NCBI GenBank assembly: GCA_029882915.1
Contig: JAOUJZ010000010.1
Span: forward strand, 1 to 52,077
DNA: 52,077 bases
Reading direction: 5' to 3'
From: Gammaproteobacteria bacterium
GTDB lineage: Bacteria; Pseudomonadota; Gammaproteobacteria; Nitrosococcales; Methylophagaceae
Shown: in pieces, positions 16,116 through 24,288 of the stretch
How positions within the stretch are numbered: the stretch's first letter is position 1
Layout of the letters: every line of letters starts with the position of its first letter
Translations under genes and position numbers: made by a program
The notes under the pieces: model-generated
Told to the model about the DNA's origin: nothing
The model's input: the letters and a program-made list of their open reading frames with translations, nothing else
Databases searched by the model: none

Positions 16116-17267
16116 ATGACCGTCAACTTTATTAATAATGAGGCTGAATTAATCAGCTTTTGTCAGCAAATTTCTGACACCATCTGGATGACGGTTGATA
16201 CCGAATTTTTACGCGAAAAAACCTACTATCCGCAACTGTGTTTAATTCAAGTTGCTACGGAAGATCACATTGCCTGCATTGATCCCTTGGCATTGTCTGA
16301 CCTTACTCCTATTTTGGATTTAATCTACAGTCCTGAAATCACGGTCATCTTTCATGCCGCTCGTCAGGATCTGGAATTACTCTACTTATTACGCAACAGC
16401 TTGCCTACCAATGTGTTCGATACCCAAATCGCAGCGACAGTACTTGGTTATGGTGATCAAATTGGCTATGGAAATCTGGTTAAACAGTGTCTTGATGTTG
16501 ATCTGGATAAAGCCCATTCACGTACAGACTGGACTCAACGTCCACTAGACCCAGCTCAAATTGAGTACGCAGCGGATGATGTTCGTTATTTACGCGATGT
16601 CTATAAATTACTTTTACAACAGCTCGAACAAAAGAATCGCAGTCACTGGCTGCATGAAGATTTCGCCAATCTGGTTGACCTCAACAGTTACCGCATTGAA
16701 CCCGAAACAATGTGGCGAAAAATAAAAGGGGCAGGACGGTTAAAAGGTGTGCAACTCGCAACATTGCAAAGACTTGCTGCATGGCGAGAATATCGCGCAG
16801 TAAAATCTAACCGCCCTCGTCGCTGGATCCTGAAAGATGATGTGTTAATTGACCTTGCTCGACTCGCCCCTGATTCTATAGAAAAATTCAGCATGATTCG
16901 CGGACTGGAATCGGGGACTATTGACCGTCATGGCAAAGCACTATTAGATGAAATTAAACAAGCCAAAGCGTTGCCAAAAGAGCAATGGCCAACCTTCAAA
17001 AAAACACAGCCTCTTACCAACCAGCAAGACGCTATTGTTGATGCATTAATGGCACTACTTAGAAAATATTGTGATGATCAGGCCATTGCGCCGGTGGCCG
17101 TTGCTTCTCGAAAAGACATTGAGCGCATGGTTGCTGGGGAAACTGATTTACCTCTTCAACAGGGCTGGCGCAATGAAATTGTAGGTCACCACCTACAGGC
17201 TTTCCTTGGTGGTAAACTAGCCATAACGGCCGATACAACAACACTCTATACTCAAGAAAAAGGATAA
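16116..17267 (+). CDS. rnd: Ribonuclease D
   Basis: 383 aa, normal length. RNase D is a 3'-5' exoribonuclease that trims tRNA and other stable RNA ends. Seen: a DEDD exonuclease domain with WMTVDTEFLREKTYYPQLCL (Asp and Glu of Exo I), VIFHAARQDLELL (Exo II) and IEYAADDVRYLRDVY (Exo III); then an HRDC domain starting near residue 210 (LQRLAAWREYRAVKSNRPRR) and a second helical domain at the C-terminus. It lies 5 bases before the PfkB kinase gene, so the two are likely co-transcribed. Confidence 0.96.
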   Translation: MTVNFINNEAELISFCQQISDTIWMTVDTEFLREKTYYPQLCLIQVATEDHIACIDPLALSDLTPILDLIYSPEITVIFHAARQDLELLYLLRNSLPTNVFDTQIAATVLGYGDQIGYGNLVKQCLDVDLDKAHSRTDWTQRPLDPAQIEYAADDVRYLRDVYKLLLQQLEQKNRSHWLHEDFANLVDLNSYRIEPETMWRKIKGAGRLKGVQLATLQRLAAWREYRAVKSNRPRRWILKDDVLIDLARLAPDSIEKFSMIRGLESGTIDRHGKALLDEIKQAKALPKEQWPTFKKTQPLTNQQDAIVDALMALLRKYCDDQAIAPVAVASRKDIERMVAGETDLPLQQGWRNEIVGHHLQAFLGGKLAITADTTTLYTQEKG

Positions 17268-17272
17268 TCACT

Positions 17273-18199
17273 ATGTCTGCACTTATTTGTGGCTCATTTG
17301 CCTATGACACTATCATGGTCTTCCCTGACCAATTTAAAAATCATATCCTGCCAGAAAAGACACACATGTTGAACGTCGCATTTCTAGTGCCAGAACTACG
17401 ACGCGAATTTGGTGGCTGTGCCGGTAATATCGCCTACAATCTAAAATTGTTGGGTGATGAGCCCATCCCAATGGGTACGGTAGGTAGAGATTTCACCAGC
17501 TACGCCACCTGGATGGACAAGCACCAGATCAATCGACGCCATGTGCATGTTAAAGAAGGCAGTTATACCGCACAGGCCTTCATCACTACCGATATGGATG
17601 ATAATCAAATCACCGCTTTCCATCCCGGAGCCATGAACTTGGCACATGAAACACCAATTAGTGAAGCCAAAGACATCAGTCTGGCAATTGTCGCGCCAGA
17701 TGGTCGTGATGGCATGATTCAACACGCACAACAACTGCATGAAGCCAATATTCCATTTATCTTTGATCCAGGCCAAGGCCTGCCTATGTTTGATGGCGAT
17801 GATCTGATGAAGTTTGCTGAACAGGCAACCTACATTGCTCTCAATGACTACGAAGCACAGCTATTCCAAGATCGTACTGGCTTGTCTCCACATGAAATTG
17901 CAGAACATGTTGAAGCATTAATTATCACTCGTGGCAGTGAAGGTTCACATATTTATACTGGAGGAAAGCGTATTGACATTCCCTGCGCCAAAACAGAAAA
18001 ATTGGCTGATCCAACCGGCTGTGGTGATGCCTATCGTGCAGGCCTAATTCACGGCATTATGCATGGTAAAGATTGGGAAACAACTGGACGCATTGCATCA
18101 TTACTCGGTGCCATAAAAATAGAACAACATGGTACCCAGAATCATCACTTTACTCCTGATGAGTTTGCTGCCAGATATCAAGAAAATTTTGGTAGCTAA
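17273..18199 (+). CDS. PfkB-family kinase (adenosine kinase-like)
   Basis: 308 aa ribokinase-fold enzyme. Seen: N-terminal ICGSFAYDTIMVFPD, the glycine-rich FGGCAGNIAYNLKLLGDEP (substrate loop), VIALN-like IALNDYEAQLF, LIITRGSEGSHIYT, and the catalytic DPTGCGDAYRAGLIHGI near residue 243 with the GxGD anion hole and catalytic Asp. The AFHPGAM segment resembles bacterial adenosine-kinase-like members, so a nucleoside or sugar substrate is likely but not settled. It follows rnd by 5 bases and ends before a strong bidirectional terminator. Confidence 0.87.
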   Translation: MSALICGSFAYDTIMVFPDQFKNHILPEKTHMLNVAFLVPELRREFGGCAGNIAYNLKLLGDEPIPMGTVGRDFTSYATWMDKHQINRRHVHVKEGSYTAQAFITTDMDDNQITAFHPGAMNLAHETPISEAKDISLAIVAPDGRDGMIQHAQQLHEANIPFIFDPGQGLPMFDGDDLMKFAEQATYIALNDYEAQLFQDRTGLSPHEIAEHVEALIITRGSEGSHIYTGGKRIDIPCAKTEKLADPTGCGDAYRAGLIHGIMHGKDWETTGRIASLLGAIKIEQHGTQNHHFTPDEFAARYQENFGS

Positions 18200-18225
18200 A
18201 CTTATGTGACATACATCAATGTAAT

Positions 18226-18258
18226 AAAAAGCCTCATCACAATGTGATGAGGCTTTTT
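18226..18258. terminator. Strong bidirectional intrinsic terminator
   Basis: A perfect 15-bp inverted repeat (AAAAAGCCTCATCAC / GTGATGAGGCTTTTT) with a 3-base loop. The T-run on either strand gives Rho-independent termination in both directions, for the rnd-pfkB transcript and for the convergent minor-pilin operon. Confidence 0.93.
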
Positions 18259-18289
18259 ATTTTTGTAGCCAAAATTTATTTAAGAAATA

Positions 18290-20212
18290 TCACTGCACTG
18301 TAACATCTACGCTCGTTTCAATAGTTGATTCACTGTTTATGGTTTCATCAATTAAACTATCAACCCCAGTATAAAATTTGGCCTTAACTGTAAGCGGTGT
18401 TGCAGTTACCACATATGGATGAATCATACCGCGTTCGAAGTCACCAAATGATTTATTGGTCAACTCTTGATTAGAAATACAATTACCCACAGTATTTGTA
18501 ATATTCCCTGACTGACAAGCATCTCTTACTGCTCCGCCTTGCAAGGCAGTATCATGTTCACTTGTATAGTTAGCACCGGCACCAAAATCATCCTGATCTT
18601 CATCCGGAACCCAGCCAACCAATGAAGTCACATTTGTTTCATAAAAGGGGATTCGCTCCAGTGGCACATTGGCCGCTGTAAATGGTGTCCCTGCAGCAAG
18701 TGTCGAGCCATCTGGAAAGGTATACCCATTCGGATTATCCAAATAACCTGCTGGAGGAATATCTAAATAAATAGCTCGTGCCTGAATGGTGCGTTTATCC
18801 GTATCCAAACTCCCTTGATTGAATATTGTATGATTACCAGTAGCATCTCCTAGTGTATAGCCACCATCCACTCCTGCAATTGCTGAAAAATCCGTATCTA
18901 CCAAATAATCAGTTCCCGCGACATCCGTTTCCTGGTCAAGGACTCCATAAGATTTGGCATTCACACCTAAATAATTTCGCACAACCGCTTCAGCATATTC
19001 TGAATAAGCCGTGATATTAGCTGCAGAACTTGAAGTTTGTGTATCATCAAAATAGGAAGCAGGTATGACATTAAAACCGATTAATTTCCATGGTTTTACA
19101 ACCCTATAGATACCATCAATTCGTTTTAATCGGCATGCTTTATCTACCTGACCTGCAGTAGTTTTGTCGGTGTTATTAAAACCAAACTTTTGCAATTGCG
19201 CTGTTAATGGACCATCCGTAGCAGCAACATTATATTGCCCATCCCTACAACAAATTCTACATTCTTCTATATCTGCTGCGCCTGCATAATCTTCCGTATC
19301 AGCATTGTTATTGACAACTGTATAGGTAGCATCAACAAACTGTTCGTCTTCAACATCCCACTCTAAATACCCATAGGTGTGAGATACATTCGAACCTGTT
19401 ACCTTATTACATGAGCAAGCCGTTGTAACAAATTCCTCCCGACGTGTTGCAAAAGAATCGGTTAATTGCTTCACATAGGTCACAGTTTCAAAATCCACCG
19501 TTGTTGCATAATCTTGTTTTGTTACTTCAGGTTCTGGAACACTGGTTTCTTTAAACTTTTCTCCACCACTTTCAAGAGAAACAGGCACGACATCTGGTGC
19601 AGGCAGAGGCGTGTAATTTGCTTTCGGTCCCACATCACCAATATTATTGGTGGTATCCGAGAATTCTGTTAAGGCTGGCCGGTAGGAATCAATAGCCGTA
19701 TTTAATGAAATAGTCTGGGTATCGCCCCTCTCATCATTCCATTGAACCGTCACAGTAACCACTTTAAAGTCAGACGTACTTGGGGCAGGAACCGGTTCTG
19801 TTGTTGTGGCTGCTGTTAAAGCAGCCGCATACCAATAATCTGCCACCGTCCAATTTAACGTATAATCTGTTGTCCCTACAGTCACTGCTCCATCAGTAAT
19901 GGTTCCTCCCTTATTGGCCTCAATATGTTCATAAGCCAAATTGGCTGCTGCTATTCCTGCAACCCATGTATCAGGTACTGCATCTGTAGCAGTACCTACT
20001 GTTAAATGGGGAAAACTCTTCAAATCATCAATCTTTTGCTGAGCTATTGAGGTTGCTGTTGTTCGCTGATTGGCATTCGAACTGTTTTGTATTAATGTTC
20101 CCTGCAGTTTTGATATACCCAATATCCCTAAAGCAAGCACCAGCAATGCCACCATTACTTCGATAAGGCTAAATCCGTTTGATTTTGAATTGGTTTTAAA
20201 TTTACTGTTCAT
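18290..20212 (-). CDS. pilV: Very long PilV-like minor type IV pilin (640 aa)
   Basis: The N-terminus is a standard class III prepilin leader: a basic start, GFSLIEVMVALLVLALGILG with cleavage after Gly and Glu5 of the mature protein, then ISKLQ as in PilV. The first 170 or so residues look like a minor pilin head. The remaining 450 residues are not part of usual PilV proteins (about 150-200 aa): Asp/Thr/Asn-rich, eight cysteines (CSC, ECRICC, then three single), no recognised domain. It ends the operon fimT-pilW-pilX-pilV. No pilY1 is present, so the large head may provide tip or adhesive function; this is inference. Codon usage does not stand out by eye. Confidence 0.82.
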   Translation of the reverse strand: MNSKFKTNSKSNGFSLIEVMVALLVLALGILGISKLQGTLIQNSSNANQRTTATSIAQQKIDDLKSFPHLTVGTATDAVPDTWVAGIAAANLAYEHIEANKGGTITDGAVTVGTTDYTLNWTVADYWYAAALTAATTTEPVPAPSTSDFKVVTVTVQWNDERGDTQTISLNTAIDSYRPALTEFSDTTNNIGDVGPKANYTPLPAPDVVPVSLESGGEKFKETSVPEPEVTKQDYATTVDFETVTYVKQLTDSFATRREEFVTTACSCNKVTGSNVSHTYGYLEWDVEDEQFVDATYTVVNNNADTEDYAGAADIEECRICCRDGQYNVAATDGPLTAQLQKFGFNNTDKTTAGQVDKACRLKRIDGIYRVVKPWKLIGFNVIPASYFDDTQTSSSAANITAYSEYAEAVVRNYLGVNAKSYGVLDQETDVAGTDYLVDTDFSAIAGVDGGYTLGDATGNHTIFNQGSLDTDKRTIQARAIYLDIPPAGYLDNPNGYTFPDGSTLAAGTPFTAANVPLERIPFYETNVTSLVGWVPDEDQDDFGAGANYTSEHDTALQGGAVRDACQSGNITNTVGNCISNQELTNKSFGDFERGMIHPYVVTATPLTVKAKFYTGVDSLIDETINSESTIETSVDVTVQ

Positions 20213-20247
20213 CTGCTTGTCCTGTAGCTAATTTAATTAGGGTTAAC

Positions 20248-21528
20248 TCAGGGAGTAAAGTCACGCCAACTGTACTGAACTTTTGAAATATCTGTCGTCA
20301 GTGTGTCATCCTGCAGTCTCGCAAAAACACTTTCATCATACACTTGTGCATAGGCACCATTTGTCAACTTACTTTCAATTTCAGAAACGGCTGATCCATG
20401 TACAACAGCGCCACCATTCATGGTGTAGTCAGCCAACCCTACCATGATGCCCCAAATTTCTCCGTTAGCATTAACCTTTATATCTCCTTCCACCACTAAA
20501 ATAATGGGGGTGGTTCTATCACCAATGACGACTCCTGGCCCAATATCACAAGCACCTTCAACCCAGATGAGTGGCATCTCTACATCATTAGCCAAGTCAA
20601 TCGTATCCAGCGTTGTGCAATCTGCCAGAACCTTTCCCTTATCATCAGCCCGTGCCTTAATCTCTGCTTTCAACGCATCCACTTCTGCAGCAGTACTCAA
20701 GTCTTTTCCAAAAATAAATGCAAATGGCGAAAATGGAAAGTCGGTAGAGTCCACAACGATGTCATCTCCCACTGATGTACTCGTGCTCTTAGGTTCAATG
20801 CACGTACAGGTACTCCAACTCACCGTATCATCCTTTGTATCCATACAGACACCCGTATCCTGGAATTCTCCATGATTACACGTTTGCCATGAACCTGTTG
20901 AGGTGCCTATTGATTTAACCCAAGCTGAAATCGGCACTCCAGGTCCACCACCATTAGGATTTGGCACAATAGTAAAAGAGCCGTTTAAATCACCGGATGG
21001 CATCATCAATGGAGGAATCTGACCCGGTGTTAGAAGACTGGTTTTGGCAAACGAAACTTGTGCAACTGCTGAACCGGTTCCATCATCAGAAGCGCCTTCT
21101 CCAACAGCAATAGTAGTACTGGCTGTTTTGACTAAATAGGCACTGGAATTAGGAGTGTTTCCAGCCATCGGTAAGTTTGGTGTAATGCTGGTGCCTGCTA
21201 CCACTGTTGCGTAAACCAGTTCTGCACCAGTCAAGTTACAGGGGAATATAGCCGTACTCCCAGTACACGAAGCCCATCCATCTGCGACGTCTCCAGCATG
21301 CAATACAGGATTGGCTCTTAGGTAAGAGGCGGCTTGTTCAAGGCCTGCCTCAGCATTGGCAAACGCTTCCTTATGACGATATTCATTCCCTGACATGCGC
21401 TGGTCTAATAACCCGACTCTTACTGCAAACATTACCAATAATGTCACAGCGATCAGTAGCACGACTGACACCAACAGTACCGCAGCCCCTCGCTGATGTT
21501 TATAGTGTTTTGTTAACTGTTTTGTCAT
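20248..21528 (-). CDS. pilX: PilX-like minor pilin, enlarged (426 aa)
   Basis: The start is the ATG at 21528, with GAGG 6-9 bases upstream and the preceding pilW stop 11 bases away. The N-terminus QRGAAVLLVSVVLLIAVTLL followed by RVGLLDQRMSGNEYRHKEAF and ANAEAGLEQA is the PilX N-terminal signature, in which Gly-Ala replaces the FTLIE pilin motif. Most PilX are about 170-200 aa; here a 300-residue Gly/Thr/Asp-rich extension follows, ending in short repeating beta-type strands (GVVIGDRTTPIILVVEGDIK, VNANGEIWGIMVGLADY). Four or more Cys are present, including TCTC. Likely a pilus-priming complex subunit. Confidence 0.83.
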   Translation of the reverse strand: MTKQLTKHYKHQRGAAVLLVSVVLLIAVTLLVMFAVRVGLLDQRMSGNEYRHKEAFANAEAGLEQAASYLRANPVLHAGDVADGWASCTGSTAIFPCNLTGAELVYATVVAGTSITPNLPMAGNTPNSSAYLVKTASTTIAVGEGASDDGTGSAVAQVSFAKTSLLTPGQIPPLMMPSGDLNGSFTIVPNPNGGGPGVPISAWVKSIGTSTGSWQTCNHGEFQDTGVCMDTKDDTVSWSTCTCIEPKSTSTSVGDDIVVDSTDFPFSPFAFIFGKDLSTAAEVDALKAEIKARADDKGKVLADCTTLDTIDLANDVEMPLIWVEGACDIGPGVVIGDRTTPIILVVEGDIKVNANGEIWGIMVGLADYTMNGGAVVHGSAVSEIESKLTNGAYAQVYDESVFARLQDDTLTTDISKVQYSWRDFTP

Positions 21529-21538
21529 GTTATCTACC

Positions 21539-22129
21539 TCAACTTGCATCTTCATTCCTAACTCGAATGGTTTCGGTGATAGTTCTGGAAGCCGTTCCAG
21601 GATTTAATGCAATCTCTCCTATGAGAGTGACGTCCAACTGCTTAATTGTTACTGTGCCTGAGGCGATATCACTGGATACTATTGTAAAGGCAGTAATACT
21701 AGCAGTACTTGTATCTGTCAGGCTTTGCCATATCCCATTAGTACAGGTCCCAGAAGTCACATCACTACTCCATTGAATGGTATTTGCAGTTAATCTGAAA
21801 CCAAAGCGTTCATTTGCATCTTGAATTCCATCGCCATCCGCATCATACGAATACCTGATGCAATTATTTCCGGCATCATAATTAAAATCCGTCATAAATG
21901 CGGTATTTGTAGGATCACCAGAATAGCCAGCACGTTTAATTTCATTCGAAATAAATCCCATAACCACTCTAAGCTCCTGATTAAGATGAAGCATTTTTAC
22001 ATTTTCACTGGTAGATTTCACGTTACTGACAAAGATTGCGATGATTGAGCCAGTCACGATTAAGCCCAACACCATGGCTATCATCATTTCAATCAAGGTA
22101 ATACCGGTTTGTTTGCTTATTGATTTCAT
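21539..22129 (-). CDS. pilW: PilW-like minor type IV pilin
   Basis: 196 aa, shorter than usual PilW (about 250-350 aa). Seen: prepilin leader KQTGITLIEMMIAMVLGLIV (cleavage after Gly, Glu5 present), then SNEIKRAGYSGDPTN, the typical PilW motif after helix 1 (E-(I/L)-R-A-G-Y-G). A DADGDGIQDANE segment near residue 97 resembles a calcium-binding EF-hand-like loop. It follows fimT by 4 bases and precedes pilX by 10, so it is one operon. Role: structural minor pilin of the tip-initiation complex. Confidence 0.87.
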   Translation of the reverse strand: MKSISKQTGITLIEMMIAMVLGLIVTGSIIAIFVSNVKSTSENVKMLHLNQELRVVMGFISNEIKRAGYSGDPTNTAFMTDFNYDAGNNCIRYSYDADGDGIQDANERFGFRLTANTIQWSSDVTSGTCTNGIWQSLTDTSTASITAFTIVSSDIASGTVTIKQLDVTLIGEIALNPGTASRTITETIRVRNEDAS

Positions 22130-22133
22130 GACA

Positions 22134-22580
22134 TTAATTCACCTTGATTCTGCCAACTGCATTGATTGTGACAACTTTGGTGTTTCCAGCAGCTCCAATC
22201 CTGAACGTATAGGTATGGGTAGTAGCGGGAGCAGGCATTCCTTGGCGGGGTTCAAATTCGACATCAGTCCCAGTAGCCATCTGAATGCCGCTATAATCAG
22301 CCGAAGTCACTGTTCTTAAAGTGGTTCCAGATTCATCAACGATGGTATAAGACCAGTTTGCCCCTGTAGTCACATCGACATCAACTTCATCATTTTGTTT
22401 GATCGCCTCGGAACGGGCATATTGCAAATCAGCAAATAACGTATCTGCTGCACCGACTAAACGACGACGTTCAAGTGTGGATTGAAATGACGGTAAAGCG
22501 ATAGCTGCCAGAATTGCGAGGATCGCAATCGTAATCATGAGCTCCATCAATGTAAAACCACGATGTGTGTGATGTGTCAT
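22134..22580 (-). CDS. fimT: FimT/GspH-family minor pilin
   Basis: 148 aa. Seen: prepilin leader HRGFTLMELMITIAILAILA with cleavage after Gly8, then AIALPSFQSTLERRRLVGAADTL and the FimT/GspH signature LQYARSEAIKQND. The C-terminal beta domain ends in VVTINAVGRIKV, typical of GspH-type folds (AxGRxxx). FimT can bind DNA in some naturally competent bacteria; whether this one does is not visible. First gene of the minor-pilin operon; divergent from pilE with 173 bases between. Confidence 0.88.
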   Translation of the reverse strand: MTHHTHRGFTLMELMITIAILAILAAIALPSFQSTLERRRLVGAADTLFADLQYARSEAIKQNDEVDVDVTTGANWSYTIVDESGTTLRTVTSADYSGIQMATGTDVEFEPRQGMPAPATTHTYTFRIGAAGNTKVVTINAVGRIKVN

Positions 22581-22753
22581 TTGTGTTTACCTCAGATGAC
22601 GTTGAATTTGATTATAGACCTTATAGAATAGTCTTTCATAGCAAAAAACACGAGTTTTCATGCTGTTTTGTGATGCTTAACACATTTTTATGATGATCTA
22701 TTGTAGTATTTAGTCTATTGTTCAACCATTAAGCTTTTGTATGTGGGTGCATT

Positions 22754-23179
22754 ATGAATATCAAGAAAAATAAAGGTTTTACGCTTATTGAGTTAATGAT
22801 CGTCGTTGCAATCATTGGTGTTTTGGCTGCCATTGCCTTGCCGGCTTATCAGGATTATGTGACAAAGGCTCGTCGAGCGGATGCAAAAGAAGCATTATTA
22901 TCTGTGCAATTAGCTGAAGAAAAATGGCGTGCAAATAATTCTAGCTATACGGCTTTAATGACCGATCTGGGATATCCTGGTGACACCGCTCAGGATTCAA
23001 CAGATGGTCACTACAAGATCACAGTTACCAATGCCTCGGCTTCTACTTACACCATAACAGCTGTTCCTCAAGGAACCCAAGCGACCAACGATACAGAATG
23101 TGCAAGTTTTAGAATTGATCAAAGTAACAGTCAGACCGTAACTGGAACAGGGTCTGGAGCTAACTGTTGGAATCGTTAG
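22754..23179 (+). CDS. pilE: Type IV pilin PilE-like
   Basis: 141 aa. Seen: leader MNIKKNKG, then [20 protein letters not shown], perfect class III prepilin cleavage and N-methylation site with Glu5, followed by [20 protein letters not shown] and [16 protein letters not shown], which is the PilE type. Two cysteines near the C-terminus (ECASFR and ANCWNR) would form the D-region disulfide. It could be the major pilin or a PilE-like minor pilin; PilE next to pilV/W/X/fimT genes is often the minor type. A weak A/T-rich hairpin (23177-23197) overlaps its stop and the end of the convergent fimT. Confidence 0.9.
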   Translation: MNIKKNKGFTLIELMIVVAIIGVLAAIALPAYQDYVTKARRADAKEALLSVQLAEEKWRANNSSYTALMTDLGYPGDTAQDSTDGHYKITVTNASASTYTITAVPQGTQATNDTECASFRIDQSNSQTVTGTGSGANCWNR

Positions 23180-23190
23180 TTAAGGCTAAC

Positions 23191-23724
23191 TTAACTACAA
23201 ATTAAAGCATTTCCATCTGCATCCTCATAGTTCCCATCGTCATCCGTATCCTTGGCGAGTCGTACTCGAGCAGTCTTACTAATCATTACTGCTCTAGCAA
23301 ATCTAATATCACCATCAACAGGACAGATCTTGAAAGTACCATTTTGTGACAATGTTAAGCCTGTAGATCTAAAGCGAATATAATTATTAGAACCAAATGC
23401 CGTCCAGTTTAATTGGTAGTCTTTTCCAATAGAGCCTGTACTTATGAGGTTCTCATCAGCATCCCGACTGCCGTTACTGTCATTGCCTTCAAACACTATC
23501 CAGCCATCAGTCCATGTCCAGCCACATTCGTAACTATTATTACTTTTACAAATAGTGACAGCGCTATTTCGTTTGATAGCTTCAGTGCGGGCAAGATACA
23601 TCAGGGAAAATAAAATATTAGCTTGGTGTCTACGGATTAGATCACCAAATGATGGTGTTGCAAGTGCAGCAAGAATAGCAATAACGATCAGTAATTCAAT
23701 CAAAGTCAGTCCTTTGTTGTTCAT
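23191..23724 (-). CDS. fimT: Second FimT/GspH-family minor pilin
   Basis: 177 aa from the ATG at 23724, chosen because AGGA lies 8 bases upstream; a TTG at 23742 would add six residues. Seen: leader MNNKG, then LTLIELLIVIAILAALATPS, AtPSFGDLIRRHQANI and the FimT signature YLARTEAIKRNSAVTICKS, with WTDGWIVFEGNDSNGSRDAD as in FimU/FimT. The last 20 residues include DTDDDGNYEDADG, a DxDxDG-type acidic loop. Four cysteines could form two disulfides. Convergent with pilE, and separate from the first fimT operon. Confidence 0.87.
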   Translation of the reverse strand: MNNKGLTLIELLIVIAILAALATPSFGDLIRRHQANILFSLMYLARTEAIKRNSAVTICKSNNSYECGWTWTDGWIVFEGNDSNGSRDADENLISTGSIGKDYQLNWTAFGSNNYIRFRSTGLTLSQNGTFKICPVDGDIRFARAVMISKTARVRLAKDTDDDGNYEDADGNALICS

Positions 23725-23796
23725 ATTTGAAATCCTTTTCAAATAAACAGGTTTTTAATATGCCTACATTAATCCTATATGGCAAATTTCTCCAAA

Positions 23797-24288
23797 CTAA
23801 TTCATATACAAATACAGCCCATGTATAAAGATAAGAGAAAATAGTCCTGCGATCACATCATCAACCATGATGCCTAGGCCTCCATGTAGTTTTTTATCTG
23901 CCCAGCTAATTGGCCATGGTTTTAAAATATCGAAAAACCGAAACAAAAAGAAACCAGCTAACATCCACTGCCAACCAGTAGGTGCCGCGATCATGGTGAC
24001 CAAGTAACCAACGATTTCATCCCACACCACCGCCGACGGATCCTCTTTACCTAACCAGTCTGCCGATTGTTGGCAAATCCAGATACCTACAATGAAAGCG
24101 ACGATGGTAATTGTTAGGTAAATAGCTACCGTTAAGTCTTTCATCAGCCAGTAAATCGGCAATGCGGCCAAAGTACCAAAAGTGCCTGGGGCAAAAGGTG
24201 CCAGTCCTGAACCAAACCCCAGTCCAAAAAAACAAGCAGGACGTTTTAGAATTTCTACAAAATTTACCTTAGGCTGGGAAGTGGTCAT
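23797..24288 (-). CDS. pgpA: Phosphatidylglycerophosphatase A
   Basis: 163 aa inner-membrane enzyme that removes phosphate from phosphatidylglycerol phosphate. Seen: FFGLGFGSGLAPFAPGTFGT, VVWDEIVGYLVTM, FFLFRFFDILKPWPISW and the C-terminal GGLGIMVDDVIAGL, all characteristic PgpA segments, with four hydrophobic helices. Its start overlaps thiL by 20 bases. The order ribH-nusB-thiL-pgpA is conserved in gammaproteobacteria. Confidence 0.96.
   Translation of the reverse strand: MTTSQPKVNFVEILKRPACFFGLGFGSGLAPFAPGTFGTLAALPIYWLMKDLTVAIYLTITIVAFIVGIWICQQSADWLGKEDPSAVVWDEIVGYLVTMIAAPTGWQWMLAGFFLFRFFDILKPWPISWADKKLHGGLGIMVDDVIAGLFSLIFIHGLYLYMN

Noticed and set aside
18290-20212. The long PilV as a fusion produced by a lost stop codon
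   Set aside because: The frame is open for 640 codons with consistent composition, and the downstream terminator follows the stop at a normal distance; a lost stop would be expected to run into unrelated sequence.
23177-23197. Terminator between convergent pilE and fimT
   Set aside because: Eight-base A/T-rich arms and no T-run on either side; too weak to list as a terminator.
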